Positions 1 through 7,378 of a stretch of DNA of 64,000 nt are shown one piece after another (the stretch's first letter is position 1; each line of letters begins with the position of its first letter). Below the pieces are notes generated by a model, which saw nothing but the letters and a program-made list of their open reading frames with translations, was not told where the DNA came from and did not search any database. Position numbers and translations under genes: made by a program. This stretch comes from RGIG8748 sp045539515. Its GTDB lineage: Bacteria; Bacillota; Clostridia; UMGS1810. The stretch is from positions 74,240 to 138,239 of the forward strand of contig JAZQFN010000022.1 of NCBI GenBank assembly GCA_045539515.1, in the 5' to 3' direction.

Positions 1-476
1 AATTTTAATCCGACTGCAAAAGCAGCTGTATCAGAAAGCCATGCAGTAATAAATATAATCCAAATAATGAAATGACCGTACTGAAGTCTGCGAACAAGCA
101 AAATATGCGCAAAAAGAAATGCTACATATGCAGTCTGAAAAAACAGACTACCCAGATCATCAAAATCGGTTGTTTCATGATTGAATACCATATAAATTAA
201 GAGAACTACAGCATATGCAAACAAAAACATTGCAAGAAAAAAGCCCGTTGCTTCTTTAATGAAAGCTAAAACAAGAAATGCTGTTAACACATAAAGATAG
301 CTAAATAAACACAACTTATTTTTCCTTCTCAATATTCCGGTAGTATTATATATCTCGCTCAAACCTATAAGCGAAATCAAACCGAGAACTATAGAAATAA
401 CTGCGGAATTCAAGCATAACACAACTATAGCAAAAATACCGCCAATAACGCCAACAAGAATTCTTTGTTTAAGCAT
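1..476 (-). CDS. cdsA: Phosphatidate cytidylyltransferase, N-terminal part (cut by window edge)
   Basis: CdsA makes CDP-diacylglycerol from phosphatidic acid and CTP in the membrane, the entry to phospholipid synthesis. The frame starts at the ATG at 476, just after the uppS stop, with a GGAGGTG ribosome site inside the end of uppS, and stays open to base 1 (158 codons). The visible part is a string of hydrophobic segments and ends in FITAWLSDTAAFAVG, which matches the family pattern of a W-x-SD-T-x-A-(F/Y) stretch. The conserved C-terminal signature lies outside the window. Its place after pyrH-frr-uppS is the usual bacterial order, so identity is secure although the gene is incomplete. Confidence 0.9.
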   Translation of the reverse strand, partial: MLKQRILVGVIGGIFAIVVLCLNSAVISIVLGLISLIGLSEIYNTTGILRRKNKLCLFSYLYVLTAFLVLAFIKEATGFFLAMFLFAYAVVLLIYMVFNHETTDFDDLGSLFFQTAYVAFLFAHILLVRRLQYGHFIIWIIFITAWLSDTAAFAVGLK

Positions 477-478
477 TA

Positions 479-1222
479 TCAAACACCTCCGTATCTTCTG
501 TTTCTTTTTTGAAAATCAGAAATTGCCCTAAGAAAATCTTCTTTAGTGAAATCAGGCCAATTTATATTTGAAAACCAAAATTCACTATACGCACTCTGCC
601 AGATCAAAAAATTGCTGAGTCTAAGTTCACCACTGGGTCTGATTATTAAATCCGGATCGGGCATATAATTTGTATACAAATTTTGAGTAATTAATTCCTC
701 ATCAATGTCATCGGGATCAATTTCTTTATTTTTTACCTTATAAGCAATATTTTTAACCGCGTTCGAAATATCTTCACGTCCACCGTAATTTACAGCAATA
801 TTCATAGTTATTTTACTGTTATGGCTTGTGTTTTTTTCTACAATCTGAATTTTTTCGAGAATTTCTTCAGAAAGTCCTTCCCTTTTGCCTATAATTCTGA
901 TTCTGATATCTTCACCGCCAAGAAGTCTTTTGTAATCATCAAGGTAATCTACCATTAATTTCATTAAAGCTTCAACTTCCTGGGATGGTCTTTTCCAATT
1001 TTCAGTGGAAAAAGCATAATATGTTATATACCGTATTCCGATATCGCCTGCAAATCTTGTTATTTTCTCCAGAACTTTAGCACCTTCGCGATGTCCAAAG
1101 CTACGCGGCAAACCGCGTTTTTTTGCCCATCTGCCGTTACCGTCCATAATTATACCTATGTGTTGGGGAAGGTTATCATAATCGACTTGAATATCTTTGT
1201 TCTTTTTTTTCCTAAAAAACAT
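479..1222 (-). CDS. uppS: Undecaprenyl diphosphate synthase (cis-prenyltransferase)
   Basis: This 247-residue protein condenses isopentenyl diphosphates onto farnesyl diphosphate to give the C55 lipid carrier for peptidoglycan. The hallmark P-loop-like segment HIGIIMDGNGRWA, with the catalytic Asp, lies near residues 21-33 and is followed by the GHREGA helix. The conserved DPDLIIRPSGELRLSNFL region (about 192-209) and the E-FW motif after it are intact. Length is normal for the family. The AGGTGA ribosome site supports the ATG at 1222. It is co-directional with frr and cdsA and probably co-transcribed with them. Confidence 0.97.
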   Translation of the reverse strand: MFFRKKKNKDIQVDYDNLPQHIGIIMDGNGRWAKKRGLPRSFGHREGAKVLEKITRFAGDIGIRYITYYAFSTENWKRPSQEVEALMKLMVDYLDDYKRLLGGEDIRIRIIGKREGLSEEILEKIQIVEKNTSHNSKITMNIAVNYGGREDISNAVKNIAYKVKNKEIDPDDIDEELITQNLYTNYMPDPDLIIRPSGELRLSNFLIWQSAYSEFWFSNINWPDFTKEDFLRAISDFQKRNRRYGGV

Positions 1223-1262
1223 ATAATCACCTGTTAAAAATTGCTTTTTTTACACAAACGCA

Positions 1263-1286
1263 CCCAAGTACCATAAGATACTTGGG
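1263..1286 (-). terminator. Stem-loop between frr and uppS
   Basis: An 8-bp perfect inverted repeat (CCCAAGTA / TACTTGGG, 8-base loop) sits between the frr stop and uppS. On the minus strand the bases after it are only moderately T-rich, so it is more likely an attenuating or mRNA-processing hairpin than a full terminator. Confidence 0.45.
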
Positions 1287-1294
1287 AGCTGAAA

Positions 1295-1849
1295 TCATAC
1301 TTCAAGAATTTCTTTTTCTTTGAAAGCAATTACATCGTCGATTTCTTTAATGTAATTATCTGTGAGCTTCTGAACGTCTTTTTCAATGTTCTTAACATCA
1401 TCTTCAGTAATTTCGCCATTCTTTTTCTGGTTTTTGGAATCTTCAAGAGCATCTCTTCTTATTGAACGAATAGCAACCTTAGAATCCTCACCTTTTTTCT
1501 TAATACCCTTAACCAGTTCCTTACGTCTTTCTTCTGTTAAAGGTGGAAAATTTAATCTGATAGCTTTTCCGTCGTTATTGGGGGTAATGCCTATATCAGA
1601 TTTTAAAATAGCCTTTTCGATTTCGCCGAGAATAGATGCATCCCAAGGCTGAATAAGAATACTTCTGGCATCCGGTACACTTACATTTGCAATCTGAGTA
1701 AGCGGAGATGCAGCACCGTAGTACTCAACACTCACTTTGTCTAAAATAGCCGGATTTGCTCTGCCGGCACGAACTGCCTTCATTTCTGATTCAAGAACCG
1801 AAATGGTTTTTTTCATTTTTTCTTCATATACGCCAAGATTACTTGCCAT
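1295..1849 (-). CDS. frr: Ribosome recycling factor
   Basis: RRF splits the post-termination 70S ribosome together with EF-G and IF3. The 184-residue length is typical. The N-terminal half carries the recognisable VRAGRANPAILDKVSVEYYG stretch (about 26-45), and the C-terminal half is the long charged coiled-coil arm (EERRKELVKGIKKKGEDSKVAIR). The start follows a GGAGG ribosome site. It lies directly downstream of pyrH, a near-universal bacterial pairing, with a 21-base gap that suggests co-transcription. Confidence 0.98.
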   Translation of the reverse strand: MASNLGVYEEKMKKTISVLESEMKAVRAGRANPAILDKVSVEYYGAASPLTQIANVSVPDARSILIQPWDASILGEIEKAILKSDIGITPNNDGKAIRLNFPPLTEERRKELVKGIKKKGEDSKVAIRSIRRDALEDSKNQKKNGEITEDDVKNIEKDVQKLTDNYIKEIDDVIAFKEKEILEV

Positions 1850-1870
1850 AATAATATATCCTCCTGATAT

Positions 1871-2578
1871 TTATTGATTGGAAACTAACGTTCCTATTTC
1901 TTCACCATTTAAAACATTAATAATGTTCTGAGGATTATCCAATCCAAAGACTCTTATTGGAATATCGTTATCCATACACAATGATGTTGCTGTAGAATCC
2001 ATTACACCAAGACCTCTGTTTAATACTTCCTTGTATGTAAGTGAATCAAATTTAACTGCATTTGGGTTGATGTTGGGATCACTGTCATATACAGCATCAA
2101 CCTTCTTCGCAAGAAGAATAATATCAGCATCAATTTCGGCAGCTCTGAGTGCTGCAGTTGTATCTGTTGAGAAGAAAGGATTGCCGGTACCGCAACCAAA
2201 AATTACTATTCTTCCCTTTTCAAGATGTCTTGCAGCCTTACCCCTTATGTATGGTTCTGCAATTTGTCTCATTTCGATAGCTGTCTGAACTCTTGTAGGT
2301 ACACCCCTTTGTTCAAGGGCATCTTGAAGTGCCAGAGAGTTGATAACAGTTGCAAGCATACCCATATGGTCAGCACGGGTTCTGTCCATTTTATTGCTGC
2401 TACGACCTCTCCAGAAATTACCGCCGCCGACAACAATCGCAATTTCAACACCCATTTCAAGAGCTTCTTTAATTTTATCGGTTATTAATCCTATGGTTTC
2501 TTCACAAAGACCAAAATGTTTTTCTCCGGCAAGTGCTTCACCGCTCAATTTCAAAAGCACTCTTTTGTATTTCGGCAT
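1871..2578 (-). CDS. pyrH: UMP kinase
   Basis: PyrH phosphorylates UMP to UDP in pyrimidine nucleotide synthesis. The 235-residue protein has the amino-acid-kinase fold: KLSGEAL near residues 10-16, the GGGNFWRG glycine loop near 50-57, the DHMGMLATVINSLALQDAL helix typical of bacterial UMP kinases, and a late DNDIPIRVF segment. The start follows a GGGGAGG ribosome site. It heads the pyrH-frr-uppS-cdsA unit behind its own promoter, rather than being read from tsf as in many Firmicutes, because pfkA lies between. Confidence 0.98.
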   Translation of the reverse strand: MPKYKRVLLKLSGEALAGEKHFGLCEETIGLITDKIKEALEMGVEIAIVVGGGNFWRGRSSNKMDRTRADHMGMLATVINSLALQDALEQRGVPTRVQTAIEMRQIAEPYIRGKAARHLEKGRIVIFGCGTGNPFFSTDTTAALRAAEIDADIILLAKKVDAVYDSDPNINPNAVKFDSLTYKEVLNRGLGVMDSTATSLCMDNDIPIRVFGLDNPQNIINVLNGEEIGTLVSNQ

Positions 2579-2664
2579 AATAGTTTCCTCCCCGTTTTGT
2601 ACTTTTACAATGAATTATATTACAAAAAATTAAAATAAATACAACTCACAATTTTCTAGTTTAT

Positions 2665-2693
2665 ATTATAGCATACCGCTATGGGAAATGCAA
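2665..2693 (-). promoter_or_regulatory. Promoter of pyrH-frr-uppS-cdsA
   Basis: On the minus strand a TTGCAT -35 box (2688-2693) and a perfect TATAAT -10 box (2665-2670) are separated by 17 bases. A TG one base upstream of the -10 gives an extended -10. About 85 bases of leader precede pyrH. Confidence 0.8.
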
Positions 2694-2726
2694 GAATATT
2701 TTCCTATAACTTTCTTAATAAACCTC

Positions 2727-2760
2727 AAAAAAGGAATCTGCTTTTCAGCAAATTCCTTTT
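2727..2760 (-). terminator. Rho-independent terminator of pfkA
   Basis: On the minus strand, just after the pfkA stop, an AAGGAAT-x-TGCT stem with a short GAAA-type loop pairs with its complement and runs into a T tract. It separates pfkA from pyrH. Confidence 0.85.
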
Positions 2761-2767
2761 CATAGGA

Positions 2768-3952
2768 TTATTTATCTCCAAAACAAATACCCATAGTTCT
2801 GGCAAGCTCAACAAGCTCACCGTTAACATCAACCGGACGGAAATTTGAATGCATATCATCGGAAGGAATAACCTCTTCCAAGGATACAGTAGTAAGAACG
2901 GAACCCTTAAGGGCAACCATATCTCCTTTTTTGCCTTCCATAAGGGCTTCAACAGCCTTTTTACCGTATCTGGAGCAAAGAACTCTGTCATAAGCTGTAG
3001 GAGAACCACCCCTTTGTACATGTCCCATTACAGTAGCCCTTGCCTCTACATCCATTATTGTTTCACTAATAGCGTATCCGTTATCATCTCTTCTGTTATT
3101 TATGATTTCCTGAACGGCAGCAGCAACAGCTTCACCTGCTCCCTTAAATTTGAATCCATCCGGAGATAAATCAGTAGAAACACCGCTCTTACCGCCATAA
3201 GGAGAAGATATACCTTCAGCAACAACCATAAGACAATACTGTCTTTCGCTCTTTAAAGCTTCAATCGCCTTTTCGGCAACAACATTAATATCATATTCAA
3301 TTTCAGGAATAAGTATAACATCAGCACCGGATGCAATACCCGAATGAAGTGCTATATGGCCTGCTTCACGGCCCATTACTTCCATTACCATAACACGATG
3401 GTGGGCCAAACCTGTAGTATTGATACTTGCAGATGCATCAACGCATCTTGTTACCGCTGTATCGAAACCAAATGTGATATCTGTAGAATTGAGGTCATTA
3501 TCAATAGTCTTAGGAACACCCATCACAGGAACACCAAGACGAGCAAAATCTCTGCCGGATGTAAGAGTTCCGTCGCCACCTATTATAATAAGAGCATCAA
3601 TTCCCATTTTCTTAAGGTTATCTACTGCAACCTGAGAAAGATTATCATAAATGGGTTTACCGTCTTCGCCTTTAATTATACCGTTTTTGTCTCTTCTGGG
3701 ATATTTAAAAAGATTATCTTTGTTGGAGTTGAAGAGTATTGTTCCACCTTCGCCAATAATGTCACTTACAGTATCAGCGTGAAGAGGAATAACCTGACTT
3801 TCTCCAAGAAATAATCCTCTGTATCCGTTTTTTATACCAACAACTTCAAGACCGTATTTATTTACTGCCGTCTTAACAGCTGCTGCTATAACAGCATTTA
3901 ATCCGGGGCAATCTCCGCCGCCTGTTAATATACCTATTTTTTTAATAGACAC
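2768..3952 (-). CDS. pfkA: 6-phosphofructokinase, G104/K124 'mixed' type
   Basis: This enzyme phosphorylates fructose-6-phosphate in glycolysis. The 394-residue protein opens with IGILTGGGDCPGLNA. It carries GGDGTLTSG at the phosphate-donor site and PKTIDND at the catalytic site. In the family, Gly after GGD points to ATP, while Lys in PKTIDND (Gly in classical ATP-PFK) is typical of PPi enzymes, so this combination does not settle the donor. It is longer than the ~320-residue B. subtilis type. The GTG start at 3952 follows a GGAGG site. The gene is monocistronic, with its own promoter and terminator, and lies between tsf and pyrH. Confidence 0.93.
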   Translation of the reverse strand: MSIKKIGILTGGGDCPGLNAVIAAAVKTAVNKYGLEVVGIKNGYRGLFLGESQVIPLHADTVSDIIGEGGTILFNSNKDNLFKYPRRDKNGIIKGEDGKPIYDNLSQVAVDNLKKMGIDALIIIGGDGTLTSGRDFARLGVPVMGVPKTIDNDLNSTDITFGFDTAVTRCVDASASINTTGLAHHRVMVMEVMGREAGHIALHSGIASGADVILIPEIEYDINVVAEKAIEALKSERQYCLMVVAEGISSPYGGKSGVSTDLSPDGFKFKGAGEAVAAAVQEIINNRRDDNGYAISETIMDVEARATVMGHVQRGGSPTAYDRVLCSRYGKKAVEALMEGKKGDMVALKGSVLTTVSLEEVIPSDDMHSNFRPVDVNGELVELARTMGICFGDK

Positions 3953-4037
3953 TTATATTCCCTCCATTTTCATTCCTATTTTGCTCTGAAAGCAAAACTT
4001 TTACACATTTTCATACTTTTTTATTTATATCTACAGA

Positions 4038-4066
4038 ATTATACAACAGATAATCAAAAATGTCAA
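4038..4066 (-). promoter_or_regulatory. Promoter of pfkA
   Basis: On the minus strand a perfect TTGACA (4061-4066) and a perfect TATAAT (4038-4043) have a 17-base spacer. The leader to pfkA is about 80 bases. Confidence 0.88.
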
Positions 4067-4084
4067 GTTTTAACATAAAAAGAG

Positions 4085-4124
4085 CAAAAAAATGAAGCCT
4101 TATTATTTCAAGGCTTCATTTTAA
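4085..4124 (-). terminator. Rho-independent terminator of rpsB-tsf
   Basis: An 11-bp perfect stem (4091-4101 with 4110-4120, AATGAAGCCTT arm) follows the tsf stop on the minus strand and is followed by a run of seven T. It ends the ribosomal unit before the pfkA promoter. Confidence 0.92.
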
Positions 4125-4138
4125 AAATAATTCTTAAA

Positions 4139-5023
4139 TTATTTCATCATGCTGGCAACTTCATCAGCAAAGTTTTCTTCTCTCTTTTCGAGACCTTCAC
4201 CCTTTTCAAATCTTATAAAGTCAACAAGCTTAACACCCTTGGATGCAAGATAAGCTTCAACTTTGAAATCAGGGTTAACACAGAATTCCTGCTGGAGTAA
4301 GCAGTTCTGCTCGTAGAACTTATTAATCTTACCACCAACCATTTTTTCAATGATATTATCGGGCTTGGAAGCATTCTTAGGATCTTCCTTAATCTGAGCA
4401 ATGATAATCTTCTTTTCCTTTTCAACATCTTCTGCAGGAACAACATCCTTGGAAAGATAGAGGGGATTGATAGCAGCAATGTGCATAGCTACTTCCTTAG
4501 CAGCGTTTGTATCTTCACCTTCGATTAAAGCAAGAACACCAATTCTTCCGCCGCCATGAACGTAAGCTGCAACCTTACCTTCGAATCTCTGGAATCTTCT
4601 GATCTTCATGTTTTCGCCAATGGTAAGAATCTTATCCTTAAGAGCAGCTTCAACATCCATAGCACCATCATAAGAAAGTGCATTTAATGCATCAAGATCA
4701 GCAGGATTTTCCTTAGCAACAATCTCAGCAAGTTTAGCAACAAATGTTCTGAATTCTTCGTTCTTAGCAACGAAGTCTGTTTCGGAGTTAACTTCGATAA
4801 CAGCAGCTACGCCTGCAGCTTCATCAACATATACATCAACAATACCTTCTGCAGCGATTCTTCCTGCCTTTTTAGCAGCAGCAGCAAGGCCTTTTTCTCT
4901 TAAAAATTCAATAGCCTTTTCAACATCGCCGTTGGATTCTGTAAGAGCTTTCTTACAATCCATCATACCGCATCCGGTTCTTTCTCTAAGGTCTTTAACA
5001 TCTTGAGCTGTAAAATTAGCCAT
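4139..5023 (-). CDS. tsf: Translation elongation factor Ts
   Basis: EF-Ts is the nucleotide exchange factor for EF-Tu. The 294-residue protein begins with the family signature VKDLRERTGCGMMDCKKAL (about 9-27), includes the EFLREKGLAAAAKKAGRIAAEG segment and the conserved VNSETDFVAKN core motif (about 79-89). The GGAGG site before the ATG at 5023 fixes the start. It lies 22 bases downstream of rpsB, the standard order, and ends in a strong terminator. Confidence 0.98.
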   Translation of the reverse strand: MANFTAQDVKDLRERTGCGMMDCKKALTESNGDVEKAIEFLREKGLAAAAKKAGRIAAEGIVDVYVDEAAGVAAVIEVNSETDFVAKNEEFRTFVAKLAEIVAKENPADLDALNALSYDGAMDVEAALKDKILTIGENMKIRRFQRFEGKVAAYVHGGGRIGVLALIEGEDTNAAKEVAMHIAAINPLYLSKDVVPAEDVEKEKKIIIAQIKEDPKNASKPDNIIEKMVGGKINKFYEQNCLLQQEFCVNPDFKVEAYLASKGVKLVDFIRFEKGEGLEKREENFADEVASMMK

Positions 5024-5045
5024 TTTTAAATTCCTCCGTTATATA

Positions 5046-5780
5046 TTATTCAGCATCCTGAGCTTCTTCTGCTTCTTCGCTAACGGGAGCAGCATCTTCA
5101 CCCTGGTTTCCTTCTATAATAGCGTTAGCCATTGTGGAAGCAATAAGCTTAACTGCTCTTATAGCATCGTCGTTACCGGGGATTACATAATCTACTTCGT
5201 CAGGATCACAGTTAGTATCAACAATAGCAACTACAGGGATACCAAGCTTGTGAGCTTCTGCAACTGCAATCTTTTCTTTTCTGGGGTCAACTACGAAGAG
5301 AGCACCGGGGAGCTTCTTCATATCCTTGATACCGCCAAGATACTTTTCGAGCTTTTCAATTTCGAGTTTAAGCTTTGTAGCTTCCTTTTTTGTAAGAAGT
5401 TCGAATGTGCCGTCTTCTTCCATTTTCTTGAGCTGGTTGAGTCTTTCAATTCTCTTCTGAATTGTCTTGAAGTTTGTAAGCATACCGCCGAGCCATCTTG
5501 CATTTACGTAGTACATGCCAACTCTTTCAGCTTCTTCCTTAATGGAATCCTGAGCCTGCTTCTTAGTACCAACGAAAAGAATGCTTTCGCCGCTTTCAGC
5601 AACTTCCTTGATGAAGTCATAAGCTTCAACAATCTTCTTAACTGTCTTCTGAAGGTTGATGATATAGATACCGTTTCTTTCGGTATAAATATACTCGCCC
5701 ATCTTAGGGTTCCATCTTCTGGTCTGGTGACCGAAGTGAACACCTGCCTCTAACAACTGCTTCATAGAAATAACTGACAT
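5046..5780 (-). CDS. rpsB: 30S ribosomal protein S2
   Basis: S2 of the small ribosomal subunit. The true start is the ATG at 5780, giving MSVISMKQLLEAGVHFGHQ; it has a GGAGGTG ribosome site seven bases upstream. An upstream in-frame ATG at 5831 would add 17 residues with no S2 similarity and no ribosome site. The RRWNPKM segment, the ARWLGGMLTNF motif and the VVDPRKE and IPVVAIVDTNCDPD stretches are all intact. The C-terminal tail is acidic (about 244 residues in total). It is co-transcribed with tsf. Confidence 0.98.
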   Translation of the reverse strand: MSVISMKQLLEAGVHFGHQTRRWNPKMGEYIYTERNGIYIINLQKTVKKIVEAYDFIKEVAESGESILFVGTKKQAQDSIKEEAERVGMYYVNARWLGGMLTNFKTIQKRIERLNQLKKMEEDGTFELLTKKEATKLKLEIEKLEKYLGGIKDMKKLPGALFVVDPRKEKIAVAEAHKLGIPVVAIVDTNCDPDEVDYVIPGNDDAIRAVKLIASTMANAIIEGNQGEDAAPVSEEAEEAQDAE

Positions 5781-5907
5781 ATTAAAACACCTCCAATAAT
5801 TTTTGTTACCCTCCATATGCTTCACCTGCATTTAAGACACCAAAACTATGTCGGATTCCGGTGCAAACCTCAAAAGCATCTGCATATGTGTGTATTAACC
5901 GACAAAT
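5781..5907 (-). promoter_or_regulatory. Structured rpsB mRNA leader
   Basis: The roughly 120-base untranslated leader has two nested self-complementary pairs: TGTCGG near the 5' end with CCGACA in the middle, and CATATGC near the 5' end with GCATATG near the 3' end. S2 leaders are known autoregulatory sites in several bacterial groups. This one may be such an element, but I cannot match it to a defined family. Confidence 0.45.
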
Positions 5908-5936
5908 ATTGTATCATAATATTTCCAAAAAATCAA
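5908..5936 (-). promoter_or_regulatory. Promoter of rpsB-tsf
   Basis: On the minus strand a TTGATT -35 (5931-5936) and a TACAAT -10 (5908-5913) are separated by 17 bases. Confidence 0.8.
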
Positions 5937-6048
5937 GTTTTTTTTAAACTTAGTTATTGAAATTATTACCAATTAATTTTTAAAAACTATTGTTTTTTAT
6001 GTAATTTTGTTATAAAATATATTTATCATTATATATAGAGGTAAACTT

Positions 6049-7164
6049 ATGCGAAAAGGAAAAATATTTCTCTTCAAAGAGTTGGACTACAGTTTAATAA
6101 TACTTTCCATAATTTGCACCGTTTTTGGAATAATCATGATTTCCAGCGCGGTATATTCCCTTGCCGACGGTTCTAAATTCGTACTTATTCAATCAATAGC
6201 CGCAGGTATAGGCGTAATAGTAATGGGTATATTTACAGCCATTAATTTCGAAAAAGTCGGTTCTGCCTGGAAATATATATATGGTGCATGTATTGTTTTA
6301 CTTGTGCTTGTACTTATTATTGGTACCGGTGAGGAAGAATCCGGAAGCAAAAGCTGGATACGTTTCGGGCCCATAGGAATTCAGCCTTCCGAGTTTGTAA
6401 AAATCGGCTTTATCATCACTTTTTCAAAAGTGGTTTCTGACATGGGCGACCGAATTAATGAACCAAAAAACGTACTTATACTTCTTGCACATCTCGGTGT
6501 TTTGCTTTTCCTCATAATGCTTCAACCGGATTTCGGTACCGCGATGGTATTTATATCTATTTTTATTGGCATTGTTTTTTCGGCAGGTATTTCCTATAAA
6601 TATATAATTACAGCAGCCGGAACTGTTATAGGTATAATTCCAATGGTATGGTTTTTCTTTCTTAAAGAATACCAAAAAAACCGCATACGTGTGTTCTTAA
6701 ACCCCGAAAGCGATCCTCTGGGTTCCGGATACCACGTTATTCAATCTAAAATAGCCATAGGTTCCGGTCAGGTATTCGGCAAAGGTCTATACCAGGGAAC
6801 TCAAACTCAGTTTGGTTATTTGCCTGTAAAGCATACCGACTTTATATTTGCAGTAATAGGCGAAGAACTCGGACTAATAGGCTGTGTTATTGTAACTGCA
6901 TTGCTTTTTACATTTGTCTATAAATGTTTATCTAACTCCAACAGAGTAAAAACCGATATGAGCAAATATATATGTGTGGGTGTTGCCTGTATGTTTCTTG
7001 CTCACATATTCGAAAACATAGGAATGTGTATCGGATTGATGCCGGTAACCGGTATCCCACTCCCCTTCTTTAGCTATGGCGGTTCATCTCTTATTACAAA
7101 CTTTGCTGCAATCGGTCTTGTGCTAAGTGTCTATATGCGAAAAAAATCAATAACGTTCACATAA
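6049..7164 (+). CDS. FtsW/RodA/SpoVE-family peptidoglycan polymerase
   Basis: This SEDS-family membrane protein polymerises lipid II glycan strands with a partner class B PBP. The 371-residue sequence has about ten hydrophobic segments. It carries the family signature at the end of the last periplasmic loop (LMPVTGIPLPFFSYGGSSLITNFAAIGL, about 332-359), the GSKSWIRFGPIGIQPSEFVKI stretch (about 103-123), and QPDFGTA (about 158-164) with the catalytic Asp. The ATG follows a GAGG site. RodA, FtsW and SpoVE cannot be separated by sequence alone here. It is monocistronic with a terminator directly after it. Confidence 0.93.
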   Translation: MRKGKIFLFKELDYSLIILSIICTVFGIIMISSAVYSLADGSKFVLIQSIAAGIGVIVMGIFTAINFEKVGSAWKYIYGACIVLLVLVLIIGTGEEESGSKSWIRFGPIGIQPSEFVKIGFIITFSKVVSDMGDRINEPKNVLILLAHLGVLLFLIMLQPDFGTAMVFISIFIGIVFSAGISYKYIITAAGTVIGIIPMVWFFFLKEYQKNRIRVFLNPESDPLGSGYHVIQSKIAIGSGQVFGKGLYQGTQTQFGYLPVKHTDFIFAVIGEELGLIGCVIVTALLFTFVYKCLSNSNRVKTDMSKYICVGVACMFLAHIFENIGMCIGLMPVTGIPLPFFSYGGSSLITNFAAIGLVLSVYMRKKSITFT

Positions 7165-7168
7165 AATA

Positions 7169-7203
7169 AAAAAGAGAGACAAATAAATGTCTCTCTTTTT
7201 TTG
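7169..7203 (+). terminator. Rho-independent terminator of the rodA/ftsW-like gene
   Basis: An 8-bp GAGAGACA / TGTCTCTC stem (7174-7181, 7188-7195) is flanked by A and T runs and followed by a T tract. Its distal end touches the 3' end of the oppositely oriented tRNA gene. Confidence 0.92.
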
Positions 7204-7276
7204 GAGCGGAAGACGAGATTCGAACTCGCGACGTTCACCTTGGCAAGGTGACGCTCTACCACTGAGCCACTCCCGC
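7202..7276 (-). tRNA. tRNA-Gly (anticodon GCC)
   Basis: A 75-base cloverleaf lies on the minus strand. The acceptor arms GCGGGAG / CTTCCGC pair with one G-U. The D-arm has GGCTCAGTGGTAGAGC, the anticodon stem-loop is CACCTTGCCAAGGTG with anticodon GCC, and the T-arm carries GAGTTCGAATCTC. The CCA end is encoded in the DNA (7202-7204). A consensus promoter lies 26 bases upstream. Confidence 0.97.
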
Positions 7277-7301
7277 ATACGTTCTTTCAAGAACATAAGC
7301 A

Positions 7302-7330
7302 ATCATAACACAAGAAAAAGCATTTGTCAA
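7302..7330 (-). promoter_or_regulatory. Promoter of tRNA-Gly
   Basis: On the minus strand a perfect TTGACA (7325-7330) and TATGAT (7302-7307) have a 17-base spacer. The -35 box lies inside one arm of the long inverted repeat that follows htpG. A second small inverted repeat (GTTCTT-TC-AAGAAC, 7281-7294) spans the expected transcript start. Confidence 0.85.
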
Positions 7331-7366
7331 GAACTTTTTTGAAAAAAACTCAAAAAAGTTCTTGAC
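7326..7366. repeat. 17-bp perfect inverted repeat after htpG
   Basis: The arms at 7326-7342 and 7350-7366 are perfectly complementary over 17 bp with a 7-base A/T loop. It probably folds as the htpG transcript terminator, although the T-rich part is in the stem and loop rather than downstream. It overlaps the tRNA-Gly -35 box. Confidence 0.8.
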
Positions 7367-7378
7367 TTATAAATTAAT

